Source: Parvibaculum sp040390855
GTDB taxonomy: Bacteria; Pseudomonadota; Alphaproteobacteria; Parvibaculales; Parvibaculaceae
Assembly (NCBI GenBank): GCA_040390855.1
Contig: JAZJXO010000028.1
Span: 94,796 to 158,795 of the forward strand
Reading direction: 5' to 3'
Length of the DNA stretch: 64,000 nucleotides
Shown here: in pieces, positions 41,246-50,130 of the stretch
Layout of the letters: every line of letters begins with the position of its first letter
Position numbering within the stretch: the first letter of the stretch is position 1
The notes under the pieces: model-generated
Databases searched by the model: none
Told to the model about the DNA's origin: nothing
The model's input: the letters and a program-made list of their open reading frames with translations, nothing else
Position numbers and translations under genes: made by a program

Positions 41246-42511
41246 ATGAGCAGCACAAAAGAACTAGGCACAAAAGCCACCGGTCCGCTTTCCGGCGTGC
41301 GCATCATTGACCTCACCTCCGTCGTCTTCGGCGCTTATGCCACCCAGATGCTCGGCGACTATGGCGCGGATGTGATCAAGGTCGAGGCCCCCTCGCCCAC
41401 AGGCGGCGGCGGACAAGGCGGCGACATCATGCGCTGGGCGGGCAAGCTGCCCGAGGGCGCGTCGCCGGACCTCGGTCCCATTTTCCTCACCATCAACCGC
41501 AACAAGCGCTCGGTGCTTCTGGACCTGCGCAAGAAAGCCGCCGTCGATGCGCTGATGGATCTGATCAAATCGGCGGACGTGCTTGCATCAAACATCCGCT
41601 ACGACGGTATGAAGCGTCTCGGCCTCGCCTATGAGGACGTGAAGAAAATCAAACCCGACATCGTCTTTGTCCATGCGGCAGGCTATGGCTCGGACGGTCC
41701 TTATGCGGGCCTGCCCGCCTATGATGATCTCATTCAGGCAGGCTCCGGTTCGGCGGACCTCCTGTCGCGCGTCGATGGCGATCCCAAGCCGCGTTATGTG
41801 CCCACGCTGATGGCCGACAAAGTATCCGGCCTCTTCATGGCCAACGCGATCACGGCGGCGCTTTTCCACCGCGAGCGCACAGGGCAGGGTCAATTCGTCG
41901 AAGTACCGATGTTTGAAGCGGTTACGAGCTTCGTGCTGGCCGAACATTTTTATGGCCATGTCTTCGATCCGGCGGTCGGCCCCTGGTCCTATGGTCGCGT
42001 CACGAACCCTGATCGTCGTCCCTACAAAACCAAAAACGGCTATGTCGGATTGCTGCCCTACTCCGACAATCAATGGGATCAGTTCTTTGAAAAGGCGGGC
42101 CGTCCCGGTGTCTTCAAAAACGATCCGCGCTTTGCAACCTATAAAGCGCGCACACAAAACATCCGCGAGCTTTACGCGATGATCGAGGAACTGACCGAAC
42201 AAAAGACGACAGAAGAATGGCTCGACCTGTTGATGCCGCTCTCGATCCCGATTGTGAAAATGAACCGGCTCGACGATCTACAGGACGATCCGCATCTGAA
42301 AGCCGTCGGCTTCTTCGAGCGCTACGACCATCCCCATGCCGGGCCTTATTTCGCGCTGCGTCCTCCTGTACGCTTTTCCCAAACCCCCGCCAACATTCGC
42401 CGCCATCCACCGCGCCTTGGCGAACAGACCCGCGAGGTGCTGACCGAAATTGGCCTGAGTGCGGAAACCATCAATGCGCTTGAAACCGAAGACGCCGCCC
42501 AGTCAGCATAA
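41246..42511 (+). CDS. Family III CoA-transferase (CaiB/BaiF)
   Basis: 421 residues from the ATG at 41246. The family pattern is GPLSGVRIIDLTSVVFGAYATQMLGDYGADVIKVE, then FLTINRNKRSVLLDLRKKAA, VFVHAAGYGSDGPYAGLPAYDDLIQAGSG and ALFHRERTGQGQFVEVPMFEA. It transfers CoA between acyl groups without a ping-pong Glu adduct. The donor and acceptor are unknown. acs follows after 23 bases, so the pair probably acts in acyl-CoA metabolism. Confidence 0.92.
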   Translation: MSSTKELGTKATGPLSGVRIIDLTSVVFGAYATQMLGDYGADVIKVEAPSPTGGGGQGGDIMRWAGKLPEGASPDLGPIFLTINRNKRSVLLDLRKKAAVDALMDLIKSADVLASNIRYDGMKRLGLAYEDVKKIKPDIVFVHAAGYGSDGPYAGLPAYDDLIQAGSGSADLLSRVDGDPKPRYVPTLMADKVSGLFMANAITAALFHRERTGQGQFVEVPMFEAVTSFVLAEHFYGHVFDPAVGPWSYGRVTNPDRRPYKTKNGYVGLLPYSDNQWDQFFEKAGRPGVFKNDPRFATYKARTQNIRELYAMIEELTEQKTTEEWLDLLMPLSIPIVKMNRLDDLQDDPHLKAVGFFERYDHPHAGPYFALRPPVRFSQTPANIRRHPPRLGEQTREVLTEIGLSAETINALETEDAAQSA

Positions 42512-42534
42512 TCTGAAAATCGCCGGAGAAAAAA

Positions 42535-44475
42535 ATGTCGAACGAACTCTTTCCCGTATCCGATGACTGGAAAGCCCGCGCTCTCATCGACGAGACGCGC
42601 TACAACGCGCTCTATGAAGCGAGCGTCAAAGATCCCGACACGTTCTGGCGCGAAGAAGCCTCACGCATCGACTGGATCAAGCCTTTCACGAAAGTGAAGA
42701 ACACATCGTTCGATCCGAAAAACCTTTTCATCAAATGGTACGAGGACGGCGCGCTGAACGTCTCGACGAATTGCCTCGACCGCCATCTGAAAGACCGCGC
42801 CGATCAGGTCGCGATCATCTGGGAAGGTGACGATCCGAAGGATTCAAAGAAGATCACCTACAAGGAGCTTCACGCTGAAGTCTCGCTCTTTGCCAATGTG
42901 CTGAAAGCGCAGGGCGCCAGGAAGGGCGACCGCATCACAATCTACATGCCGATGATCCCAGAGGCCGCGATTGCCATGCTCGCCTGCACGCGCATCGGCG
43001 CGGTGCATTCCGTTGTCTTCGGCGGCTTCTCGCCCGACAGTCTTGCAACGCGCATCGTCGATTGTGCGTCCACCATTATCGTCACCGCTGACGAAGGTGT
43101 GCGCGGCGGCAAGAAAATTCCGCTGAAAGCAAATACCGACGAGGCGTTGAAAAAATGCCCCGACGTCACCAGCGTCATCACAGTGCGCCATACCAAAGGC
43201 GACGTCGCCATGCAGGCAGGCCGCGACGTCTGGTATGACGAGGCACGCGCCAAAGTCTCGCCCGATTGCGCGCCTGAAGTGATGAATGCCGAAGATCCGC
43301 TTTTCATCCTCTATACATCCGGATCAACCGGCAAACCCAAAGGCGTGCTCCACACAACAGGCGGCTATATCGTCTATGCGGCGATCACGCATAAATATGT
43401 TTTCGACTATCAGGACGGCGACATCTATTGGTGCACAGCGGATGTGGGCTGGGTTACAGGCCACTCCTACATTGTCTATGGCCCGCTCGCGAACGGCGCG
43501 ACAACGCTCATGTTTGAAGGTGTGCCGAATTACCCCGACGTCTCGCGCTTCTGGGAAGTCATCGACAAGCATCAGGTCAATATCTTCTATACCGCGCCGA
43601 CAGCTTTGCGCGCCCTCATGCGCGACGGCGAGGAGCCGGTGAAAAAGACCAGCCGGAAATCGCTGCGGCTGCTGGGCTCCGTGGGCGAGCCGATCAATCC
43701 AGAAGCCTGGCTCTGGTATCACCGCGTGGTCGGCAACAGCCGCTGCCCCATCGTTGATACGTGGTGGCAGACGGAAACCGGCGGCATCCTCATCACCCCG
43801 CTGCCGGGTGCGATTGCACAAAAACCGGGCTCGGCCACAAAGCCCTTCTTCGGCGTTAAACCGCAGCTCGTGGACACAGAAGGCGCAGTGCTCGAAGGCG
43901 CGGCATCGGGCAATCTCTGCCTGCTCGATTCATGGCCCGGACAGATGCGCACCGTCTATGGCGACCATCAACGTTTCATCGACACCTATTTCATCCAGTA
44001 TCCCGGCAAGTACTTCACCGGCGACGGCTGCCGCCGCGATGAAGACGGCTACTACTGGATCACCGGACGCGTGGACGACGTCCTCAACGTATCGGGGCAT
44101 CGCATGGGCACGGCGGAAGTCGAAAGCGCATTGGTCGCTCACGCGAAAGTCGCCGAGGCTGCCGTCGTGGGCTACCCCCATGACATCAAGGGTCAGGGCA
44201 TCTATGCCTATGTGACCTTGATCGCGGGCGAGTTGCCCACGGAAGCCTTACGCAAGGAACTGGTAAACTGGGTCCGCAAAGAAATCGGCCCCATCGCCTC
44301 GCCCGACCTCATCCAGTTCGCACCGGGCCTGCCAAAGACGCGCTCGGGCAAAATCATGCGCCGCATCTTGCGCAAAATCGCCGAAGACGATTTCTCGAAC
44401 CTCGGCGACACATCAACACTTGCCGACCCCACCGTCGTCACTGATCTCGTCGAAAACAGACAGAACAAGGGCTGA
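42535..44475 (+). CDS. acs: Acetyl-CoA synthetase
   Basis: 646 residues, normal length. The adenylate-forming motif FILYTSGSTGKPKG, GVHTTGGY-type HTTGGYIVYA, WWQTETGG, the Acs core GDGCRRDEDGYYWITGRVDDVLNVSGHR and the C-terminal acetylatable lysine segment PKTRSGKIMRRILR are all present. It converts acetate, ATP and CoA to acetyl-CoA. Propionyl-CoA synthetase is an alternative, but the Acs-specific residues dominate. It follows the CoA-transferase gene closely and is convergent with a thermonuclease gene. Confidence 0.96.
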   Translation: MSNELFPVSDDWKARALIDETRYNALYEASVKDPDTFWREEASRIDWIKPFTKVKNTSFDPKNLFIKWYEDGALNVSTNCLDRHLKDRADQVAIIWEGDDPKDSKKITYKELHAEVSLFANVLKAQGARKGDRITIYMPMIPEAAIAMLACTRIGAVHSVVFGGFSPDSLATRIVDCASTIIVTADEGVRGGKKIPLKANTDEALKKCPDVTSVITVRHTKGDVAMQAGRDVWYDEARAKVSPDCAPEVMNAEDPLFILYTSGSTGKPKGVLHTTGGYIVYAAITHKYVFDYQDGDIYWCTADVGWVTGHSYIVYGPLANGATTLMFEGVPNYPDVSRFWEVIDKHQVNIFYTAPTALRALMRDGEEPVKKTSRKSLRLLGSVGEPINPEAWLWYHRVVGNSRCPIVDTWWQTETGGILITPLPGAIAQKPGSATKPFFGVKPQLVDTEGAVLEGAASGNLCLLDSWPGQMRTVYGDHQRFIDTYFIQYPGKYFTGDGCRRDEDGYYWITGRVDDVLNVSGHRMGTAEVESALVAHAKVAEAAVVGYPHDIKGQGIYAYVTLIAGELPTEALRKELVNWVRKEIGPIASPDLIQFAPGLPKTRSGKIMRRILRKIAEDDFSNLGDTSTLADPTVVTDLVENRQNKG

Positions 44476-44493
44476 CCGGACAATAGGGTCTGT

Positions 44494-44946
44494 CTATGGG
44501 CGAAACCCAGACTGCGCCACGTCGCACCAGCGCGCGCGCTTTCCGCCGTCATAGGGTCGCGCGAGGCCGCGGGTAAGCATCGCCTCGCCCACATCACCGC
44601 GACCTTGTGCATCCACACGCGCGAGAACGCGACCGCCATATTTGTCATTGCTCACCTCGCTCATGGTGAGCATCCGGCCTGCAACAAGCGATCCGAGATA
44701 GACTTTGGCGACCTGTGCCTTGGCGCGTTCCGCCTCGCACTTGCCGTGCAATTCCGGCGCATCAATACCCAAAAGCCGCACTTTCATTTCGATTGTTTGC
44801 GCAATCCAGATATGGGCTTTGAGCATCAGCGTGTCGCCATCGACCACATCAACAAGCGTTGCCGCTACAGGACCGGCAATCGTCTCCGCCGCCACGGACG
44901 CACGCGGCAAAAGCAGGAGACAGAGGATGAAAGCAAAACGCCACAT
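44494..44946 (-). CDS. Thermonuclease family (SNase-like) secreted protein
   Basis: 150 residues from the ATG at 44946. A signal peptide covers about residues 1-21 (FAFILCLLLLPRASVA). The SNase domain shows VVDGDTL, MKVRLLGIDAPELHGKCEAE (Arg and Glu equivalents of the catalytic pair) and DKYGGRVLARV with the second Arg. The alphaproteobacterial subtype ends RPYDGGKRARWC. A Ca-dependent secreted nuclease is likely. Preceded on the minus strand by the extensin-like gene 66 bases upstream. Confidence 0.9.
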   Translation of the reverse strand: MWRFAFILCLLLLPRASVAAETIAGPVAATLVDVVDGDTLMLKAHIWIAQTIEMKVRLLGIDAPELHGKCEAERAKAQVAKVYLGSLVAGRMLTMSEVSNDKYGGRVLARVDAQGRGDVGEAMLTRGLARPYDGGKRARWCDVAQSGFRP

Positions 44947-45012
44947 GGTCGATCTACAAGAGAACAAAACAGAAACATATGCGGAAGATTTACGCCTTAA
45001 CAGCAGAAAAAG

Positions 45013-45759
45013 CTATTTGCAAATGCGCCAAATCGACATGTCCAAATGAAAATGGTTTTTATGGAGGTCATTGAAATCCGGACCCAGAACCACATTGAAC
45101 ACAGAACAGGCCCCCTCATGGGTCACCTTCAGGAACTGTCCCTCCGGCGTTGCCTTGCCCCAGTCTTTGACCACACTGATTTTGCGCCCGTCCTTGAGGT
45201 CAAAGCCCGAAATATCAATAGCGCGCCCTTCGGCATGAGCCGAAAGCCTGCCGGTTTTGGCGTGATTGATGTTGCGGCAATCATAGGTGCCGAAAGTGCG
45301 CACGCGCGTCACGGGCGAGCCAAGGAGCATTTGCGCCTGCGGCACGACGATATTCCGCTCCCAGATCAATAGAGCCGCCCCGAGCCCGCAGGTCATATCA
45401 AGATCGCCGCCGTTGCCGACAAATCCGTCAGGCACGCGCGGGCTTTGCTTCAGCACAATCCCTTTCTCCATACCACACCCTTCCTTCGTCGGGGCGATCA
45501 CTTTGCGTTCAATGGCGACGGAGCGGCGTTTTATCGTTGCAAGACAGGCTTCATAGCGCGACTGCAACAGGCGCAATTTCAGATTGGTGAGCGGGCCGAC
45601 ATCATCGGTAAGTTCGACCGGCGAGAAGGGATTGATAGCATCGGGCAAAGCATTGAGCCCGACCCACGCACCCACGGCAAGCGATCCCAATATCAAACCG
45701 CGCGCAAAGAGCGAGATCCAGAGCCTCAACCGTGCGTGGCGCGTGCCCAAATACCGCAA
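45013..45759 (-). CDS. Extensin-like C-terminal domain protein
   Basis: 248 residues with one N-terminal membrane helix (about 17-36). The extensin-family domain shows SVAIERKVIAPTKEGCGMEK, CGLGAALLIWERNIVVPQA, FGTYDCRNINHAKTGRLSAHAEGRAIDISGF and LHKNHFHLDMS. The HAxxxAxD and HxHxD elements are the metal-binding set of the D-Ala-D-Ala peptidase-like fold. Cell-wall role is inferred. The start is TTG at 45759 with GGGAG about 17 bases upstream, so it is uncertain; the domain itself is secure. Confidence 0.88.
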   Translation of the reverse strand: MRYLGTRHARLRLWISLFARGLILGSLAVGAWVGLNALPDAINPFSPVELTDDVGPLTNLKLRLLQSRYEACLATIKRRSVAIERKVIAPTKEGCGMEKGIVLKQSPRVPDGFVGNGGDLDMTCGLGAALLIWERNIVVPQAQMLLGSPVTRVRTFGTYDCRNINHAKTGRLSAHAEGRAIDISGFDLKDGRKISVVKDWGKATPEGQFLKVTHEGACSVFNVVLGPDFNDLHKNHFHLDMSIWRICK

Positions 45760-45812
45760 ATGACGATTCCAAATTCTCCCCGCTCTCTTGTCTCCCGTAA
45801 GAGTGGCGAAAA

Positions 45813-46016
45813 TTAGAAGTCGGAAATAATCCCTTTATTTTCCCAATCACCATAACGCGTCGGGTCGCTCGCCTCCTTGCGCCCGTCGATCTCGCGCGGG
45901 CGGGGATTATTTTTATTTTTCTCATCCACTGCGCGACGGCGCTCTTCGGCTTCGGCCAGCGCGCGTTGAGCGGCCTCAGGCACGACCTTGTCACGGATCG
46001 GATCGTTCTCTGACAT
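45813..46016 (-). CDS. SdhAF4-family protein (DUF1674)
   Basis: 67 residues. The C-terminal motif DPTRYGDWENKGIISDF is the DUF1674/SDHAF4 signature (RYGDW...K..DF). The N-terminal half is charged and helical. In eukaryotes and bacteria, SdhAF4 proteins bind the flavinylated SdhA subunit during succinate dehydrogenase assembly. No sdh genes are nearby. It is divergent from htpX by 87 bases. Confidence 0.93.
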   Translation of the reverse strand: MSENDPIRDKVVPEAAQRALAEAEERRRAVDEKNKNNPRPREIDGRKEASDPTRYGDWENKGIISDF

Positions 46017-46103
46017 GAAACACTCGCTTGAAGCAGGAGAGGGCGCGTCACATATAAGGGATAAGTCCCGCTGTCACCAGTTTTTCGAGATGCCCGTTTT
46101 CAA

Positions 46104-46970
46104 ATGAACAGCGCAAAAACCTATATTCTCATCGCCGCCATGACAGCTCTTTTTATGGCCATCGGCGGTCTTATCGGCGGCTCCTCCGGAGCAGTTATCG
46201 CGCTCATTTTTGCCGGAGCGATGAACCTCTTTGCTTGGTGGAAGTCGGACAAAATGGTGCTCGCCATGCATGGTGCACAAAGGGTGGACGAACAATCCGC
46301 ACCGCAGCTCGTGCGCCTCGTGCGGCAACTGTCGCAGAATGCGGGCCTCCCCATGCCCGCTGTCTATATCATGCAGCAGGACCAGCCCAATGCTTTTGCA
46401 ACCGGTCGCAATCCCGAGAATGCCGCCGTCGCGGTTACAAGCGGTCTTCTAAATCATCTGACGACGGAGGAACTGGCAGGCGTGCTGGCGCATGAACTCG
46501 CGCATATCAAAAACCGTGACACACTCACCATGACGATTACCGCGACGATTGCCGGTGCGATTTCGATGCTTGCAAACTTTGCCTTTCTCTTCGGTGGATC
46601 GCGCGACAATCGCGGCGGGTTGATCGGTTCGCTCGCCATTATGATCCTGGCGCCGATGGCGGCGGGCCTTGTCCAGATGGCCATAAGCCGCACGCGCGAA
46701 TACGAGGCTGATGCGACAGGTTCCGAAATTTCAGGCCGCCCCTTGTGGCTTGCCTCGGCTTTGGAAAAAATCGACGCCGCCGCGCATGAAACGATCAATC
46801 AGGCAGCAGAACGAAATCCCGCAAGCGCCCATATGTTCATCATCAACCCGCTGCACGGTGGCGGTGCCGACAGGCTTTTTTCAACCCATCCCTCAACGCA
46901 GAACCGCATCGCCAGATTGCGCGAGATCGCGACCGAAAATGCCCGCGCCGATGGTCGTCCTTGGGGCTGA
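46104..46970 (+). CDS. htpX: Protease HtpX (membrane zinc metalloprotease)
   Basis: 288 residues. Two N-terminal membrane helices (about 7-22 and 25-44) are followed by the zinc site HELAH (His130, Glu131, His134; GVLAHELAHIKNRD), two further helices (about 145-165 and 178-200), the third ligand in REYEADATG and a C-terminal NPLHGGGADRLFSTHPSTQNRIARL. HtpX degrades misfolded membrane proteins. It is the first of two genes, with rsmB 92 bases downstream. Confidence 0.96.
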   Translation: MNSAKTYILIAAMTALFMAIGGLIGGSSGAVIALIFAGAMNLFAWWKSDKMVLAMHGAQRVDEQSAPQLVRLVRQLSQNAGLPMPAVYIMQQDQPNAFATGRNPENAAVAVTSGLLNHLTTEELAGVLAHELAHIKNRDTLTMTITATIAGAISMLANFAFLFGGSRDNRGGLIGSLAIMILAPMAAGLVQMAISRTREYEADATGSEISGRPLWLASALEKIDAAAHETINQAAERNPASAHMFIINPLHGGGADRLFSTHPSTQNRIARLREIATENARADGRPWG

Positions 46971-47062
46971 TCATCCGTTAACGGAAGAGCGTTGACGGAA
47001 GAGATCGACGCACAAAATGCCACGCTTCCGTTTCCGGCGTGCTTATGCTCTAAACTCCCGCT

Positions 47063-48397
47063 ATGAGCGAAAACACACCGAAAACAGCCGATGCAGGACT
47101 GGCCGCCCGACAAGGCGCGCACAGGCTCATTGCGGCCGTTCTGACGCAGAAACGCGCGCTCGATGAAGCCTTTGCCGAGGAGGCAACCCGCGGACCCCTC
47201 GCAAAGCTCGACCCCGCCGACCGTGGTTTCGCCCGCGCCATAGCGACCACAACGATCCGTCATGTCGGTGAGCTTGACCTCATCATCAAACGTCTTCTCG
47301 ACAAAAAATTGCCGCCGCGCGCTGGCCTCACGCAAACCATTTTACGGGCTGCTCTGGCCGAACTTTTTTTCCTCGATGTGAAACCCCACGCAGTCGTTGA
47401 TCTCGCAGTCGAAGCCGCGTCCCGCGACGATGACGCCATGCACTTCAAATCGCTGGTCAACGCCATCCTGCGCCGCGCGCTGCGAGAACGTGAGACAATA
47501 CGCGAAGGGATCGACGGGGCCCGCGCCGCGTTGCAGCCCTGGCTCTGGAAAAGCTGGATCGGCAGTTATGGCGAGATTAAAACGCGCGAGATCATCGCCG
47601 TACAATTCGATGAACCGCCGCTTGATCTGAGCCTCAAAGACGAGACCACACGCGATCAATGGGCTGCAAGGCTCGACGCAATTATTTTGCCGACAGGCTC
47701 GCTCCGCCTCCGTCATTCGAGCCGCGTCGAAGCACTTGACGGCTTTGCAGAGGGCGCATGGTGGGTGCAGGACGCCGCCGCCGCACTTCCTGTGAAACTT
47801 CTGGGCGACATCAAAGCGCGCGATGTGCTGGATCTCTGCGCAGCACCGGGCGGCAAGACTTTGTCGCTCGCCGCGCGCGGTGCAAACGTCACGGCGCTCG
47901 ACCGCTCCGCCCCGCGGCTTGAACGCCTCATGCAAAATCTCGAACGGCTCTCGCTCACCGCCGAGATCATTGTCGAAGACGCAACAAAATTCACGCCTTC
48001 CAGAAATTGGGATTACATCCTGCTCGATGCGCCCTGCACGGCCACGGGCACAGCGCGGCGACACCCCGATGTGCTGCTCCTGAAATCCGCCGCCGATCGC
48101 GACCGCCTAGCGCAATTACAAGCGCGTCTCCTCGACAAGAGCGCCACATTACTCAATGCAGGCGGCACGCTGGTCTATTGCACCTGCTCACTCGAAACAG
48201 AAGAAGGCCCCAGACAGGTGGACGCCTTCCTTGAGCGCCATCCCGCCTTCGAACGCTTCGCCGTGAGAGCGGACGAGGTCGGCGGCCTTGGCGAAGCCAT
48301 CACCAAAGCGGGCGACCTGCGCACCCTGCCCTGTCATTGGCACGAGGCGGGCGGGCTCGATGGATTCTTTGCTGCAAGGCTCCGCCGCAAGGCCTGA
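47063..48397 (+). CDS. rsmB: 16S rRNA cytosine-C5 methyltransferase (RsmB-like)
   Basis: 444 residues. The N-terminal NusB-like RNA-binding domain (about 10-150) is followed by the SAM-binding domain: VLDLCAAPGGKTLSLAARG, the catalytic-cysteine motif DAPCTATGTARRHPD and YCTCSLETEEG. It methylates C967 of 16S rRNA in its E. coli namesake. Length and the NusB domain match RsmB. Downstream are a Zn-ribbon methyltransferase and an FkbM methyltransferase. Confidence 0.95.
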   Translation: MSENTPKTADAGLAARQGAHRLIAAVLTQKRALDEAFAEEATRGPLAKLDPADRGFARAIATTTIRHVGELDLIIKRLLDKKLPPRAGLTQTILRAALAELFFLDVKPHAVVDLAVEAASRDDDAMHFKSLVNAILRRALRERETIREGIDGARAALQPWLWKSWIGSYGEIKTREIIAVQFDEPPLDLSLKDETTRDQWAARLDAIILPTGSLRLRHSSRVEALDGFAEGAWWVQDAAAALPVKLLGDIKARDVLDLCAAPGGKTLSLAARGANVTALDRSAPRLERLMQNLERLSLTAEIIVEDATKFTPSRNWDYILLDAPCTATGTARRHPDVLLLKSAADRDRLAQLQARLLDKSATLLNAGGTLVYCTCSLETEEGPRQVDAFLERHPAFERFAVRADEVGGLGEAITKAGDLRTLPCHWHEAGGLDGFFAARLRRKA

Positions 48398-48478
48398 TCA
48401 GCACACCAACCATCCCCCTTGCAAATGCCGAAGAAACAGGCAATCTACATCCAGTTTCGGGGGGGACGGGGTAAAACA

Positions 48479-49189
48479 ATGGATTGCATCATTTGCAGGA
48501 GCGACCGCAATATATTTGCGGGCGAAAAAGACGGCTACAAAATTTATCAGTGTACGTCATGCAGGTTCCGATACGTCGATCCTTTTCCAGGTCCCGACGA
48601 ACTCAACGATTATTACCGCCGCAACAAATCCGTGTCCTATCTGAGCAAAGCCGGGGCCAAAGTCGCACGCACGAAAAAACGCATCGCCCGTTATAAATCA
48701 TGGGCACCGGGCAATCGTTTTCTGGATGTCGGCTGCAATCTTGGCACCGGCGTTCGCGCCGCCATTGAACTGGGCCTTGAGGCTCATGGTCTCGACATTG
48801 ACGAAGAGAGCATCGAGATCGCCCGATCCTTCGTACCGGAGGCGCATTTTTTTGCAGGTAACATTTCGGAGCTGCCTGCCGATTTCGGGACATTCGATTT
48901 TGTCTATGCAAGCGAGATGATCGAGCATCTGCCCGACGCGCACGGCTATTTTGCGGCTCTGTCCAGACGCATGAACAAGGACGCAATCCTCTATGTCACG
49001 ACGCCGGATGCCGGTCACTGGACCGTGCCCGACGATTTCTCCAAATGGTCTGCGGTGATCCCGCCGCAGCATCTTCTTTATTTTACCAAGGCCAATATGC
49101 GAGCCTTCCTGAAAGAGCACGATATTGAGATCATCAAATTTGAATGGGATCTGAAGGCGGGCCTCAAGGGCATCGGGCGCAAACGCTGA
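48479..49189 (+). CDS. Class I SAM methyltransferase with N-terminal zinc-ribbon motif
   Basis: 236 residues from the ATG at 48479. The N-terminus has CIICRSD and CTSCRFRY, two Cys pairs forming a zinc ribbon as in methyltransferases of the sugar/glycan type. The SAM-binding core is NRFLDVGCNLGTGVRAAIELGL, then GLDIDEESIEIARS and YASEMIEHLPDAHGYF. An in-frame ATG at 48425 and TTG at 48419 would add up to 20 residues, and a G7 tract (48459-48465) sits in that extension. A glycan or polyketide-like methylation role is inferred from the FkbM methyltransferase encoded tail-to-tail. Unidentified substrate. Confidence 0.82.
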   Translation: MDCIICRSDRNIFAGEKDGYKIYQCTSCRFRYVDPFPGPDELNDYYRRNKSVSYLSKAGAKVARTKKRIARYKSWAPGNRFLDVGCNLGTGVRAAIELGLEAHGLDIDEESIEIARSFVPEAHFFAGNISELPADFGTFDFVYASEMIEHLPDAHGYFAALSRRMNKDAILYVTTPDAGHWTVPDDFSKWSAVIPPQHLLYFTKANMRAFLKEHDIEIIKFEWDLKAGLKGIGRKR

Positions 49190-49972
49190 TCATTCCTTCT
49201 CGAACTGCGCGGCTTTTTCCGCCGGTACAAACAGAATATCCATCGCCTGCCGAAAGTGCTCGATGCGACGGAGCTTCTGACCGCCATATTCCGGACTTTC
49301 AAACGCTACATAATTATGGGCGGCAAACAGATCAAATATATCGTCAGGACTCGCCCCAACCCGCGTCAGCATCTGTTCGATAACTTCCATCAACACAGCG
49401 GGCCGCAACTCGGCAATCGTCTTCAACGCTCCTCTGAGGAAATGCATCTCCCAGCCTTCAATATCCACTTTGACAAAATCAACGCGGGTAAGGCCGCGCT
49501 CTTTGACAAAATGATCAAGCGTCGTCAGATGAATGGTCTCACTGGCGGTTGCGCGCCCGTCGTCGCTCTCGCCGATATGGGACAGACCAAAACCCAGCGA
49601 TCCGCTTTGTTTGATCGGCACATAAAGCGTCTCGGTCGTTATTTTGTCCGACATGCCGACGGGCAAAATAGTCACATTGCCAAGCCCGCGATAGCGCACG
49701 ACACGCCGCAGGATCGAAAGCGCATAGACCCCCGGCTCAAAGGCATAGACATGACCGGCGGAGGCCAGCCGCGCAAAGATTTTCATATACTGGCCGGAAT
49801 GGGCCCCGACATCGACCACGACACCGTCATGCGGGATAAAGGGTACGAGCCTCGTCGCCAGATTGCCGTGATACTGATAGGCAACCGCCTTGTAGAGATG
49901 AGCCACCCAGGTGAGACGCTGACGAAAGGTCAGTTCGGGCGCTGCTTTACTCACAACCGTTTCAACACTCAT
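49190..49972 (-). CDS. FkbM family methyltransferase
   Basis: 260 residues. The FkbM core is VVVDVGAHSGQYMKIFARLA, VYAFEPGVYALSILRR, TIHLTTLDHFV, the VDFVKVDIEGWEMHFLRGALKTI signature and LMEVIEQ. Members O-methylate sugars or polyketides; the acceptor here is unknown. It is convergent with the zinc-ribbon methyltransferase, the stop codons meeting as TGATCA with no gap. Divergent from rpe by 158 bases. Confidence 0.92.
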   Translation of the reverse strand: MSVETVVSKAAPELTFRQRLTWVAHLYKAVAYQYHGNLATRLVPFIPHDGVVVDVGAHSGQYMKIFARLASAGHVYAFEPGVYALSILRRVVRYRGLGNVTILPVGMSDKITTETLYVPIKQSGSLGFGLSHIGESDDGRATASETIHLTTLDHFVKERGLTRVDFVKVDIEGWEMHFLRGALKTIAELRPAVLMEVIEQMLTRVGASPDDIFDLFAAHNYVAFESPEYGGQKLRRIEHFRQAMDILFVPAEKAAQFEKE

Positions 49973-50130
49973 CGCTCCCGGGCCCCCAAAAATGCCGGAT
50001 CGGGACTTATGCCCCCTGCTCTTTTGTCTATCCTTGCACGCAAAGTTTCAAGCTGTTAAGCACTCAAACGAACAAAATATAGTAGTCTATATCTCCAAAT
50101 GCCGTTGATATCGGGTGTTCTGAGGTTCCC

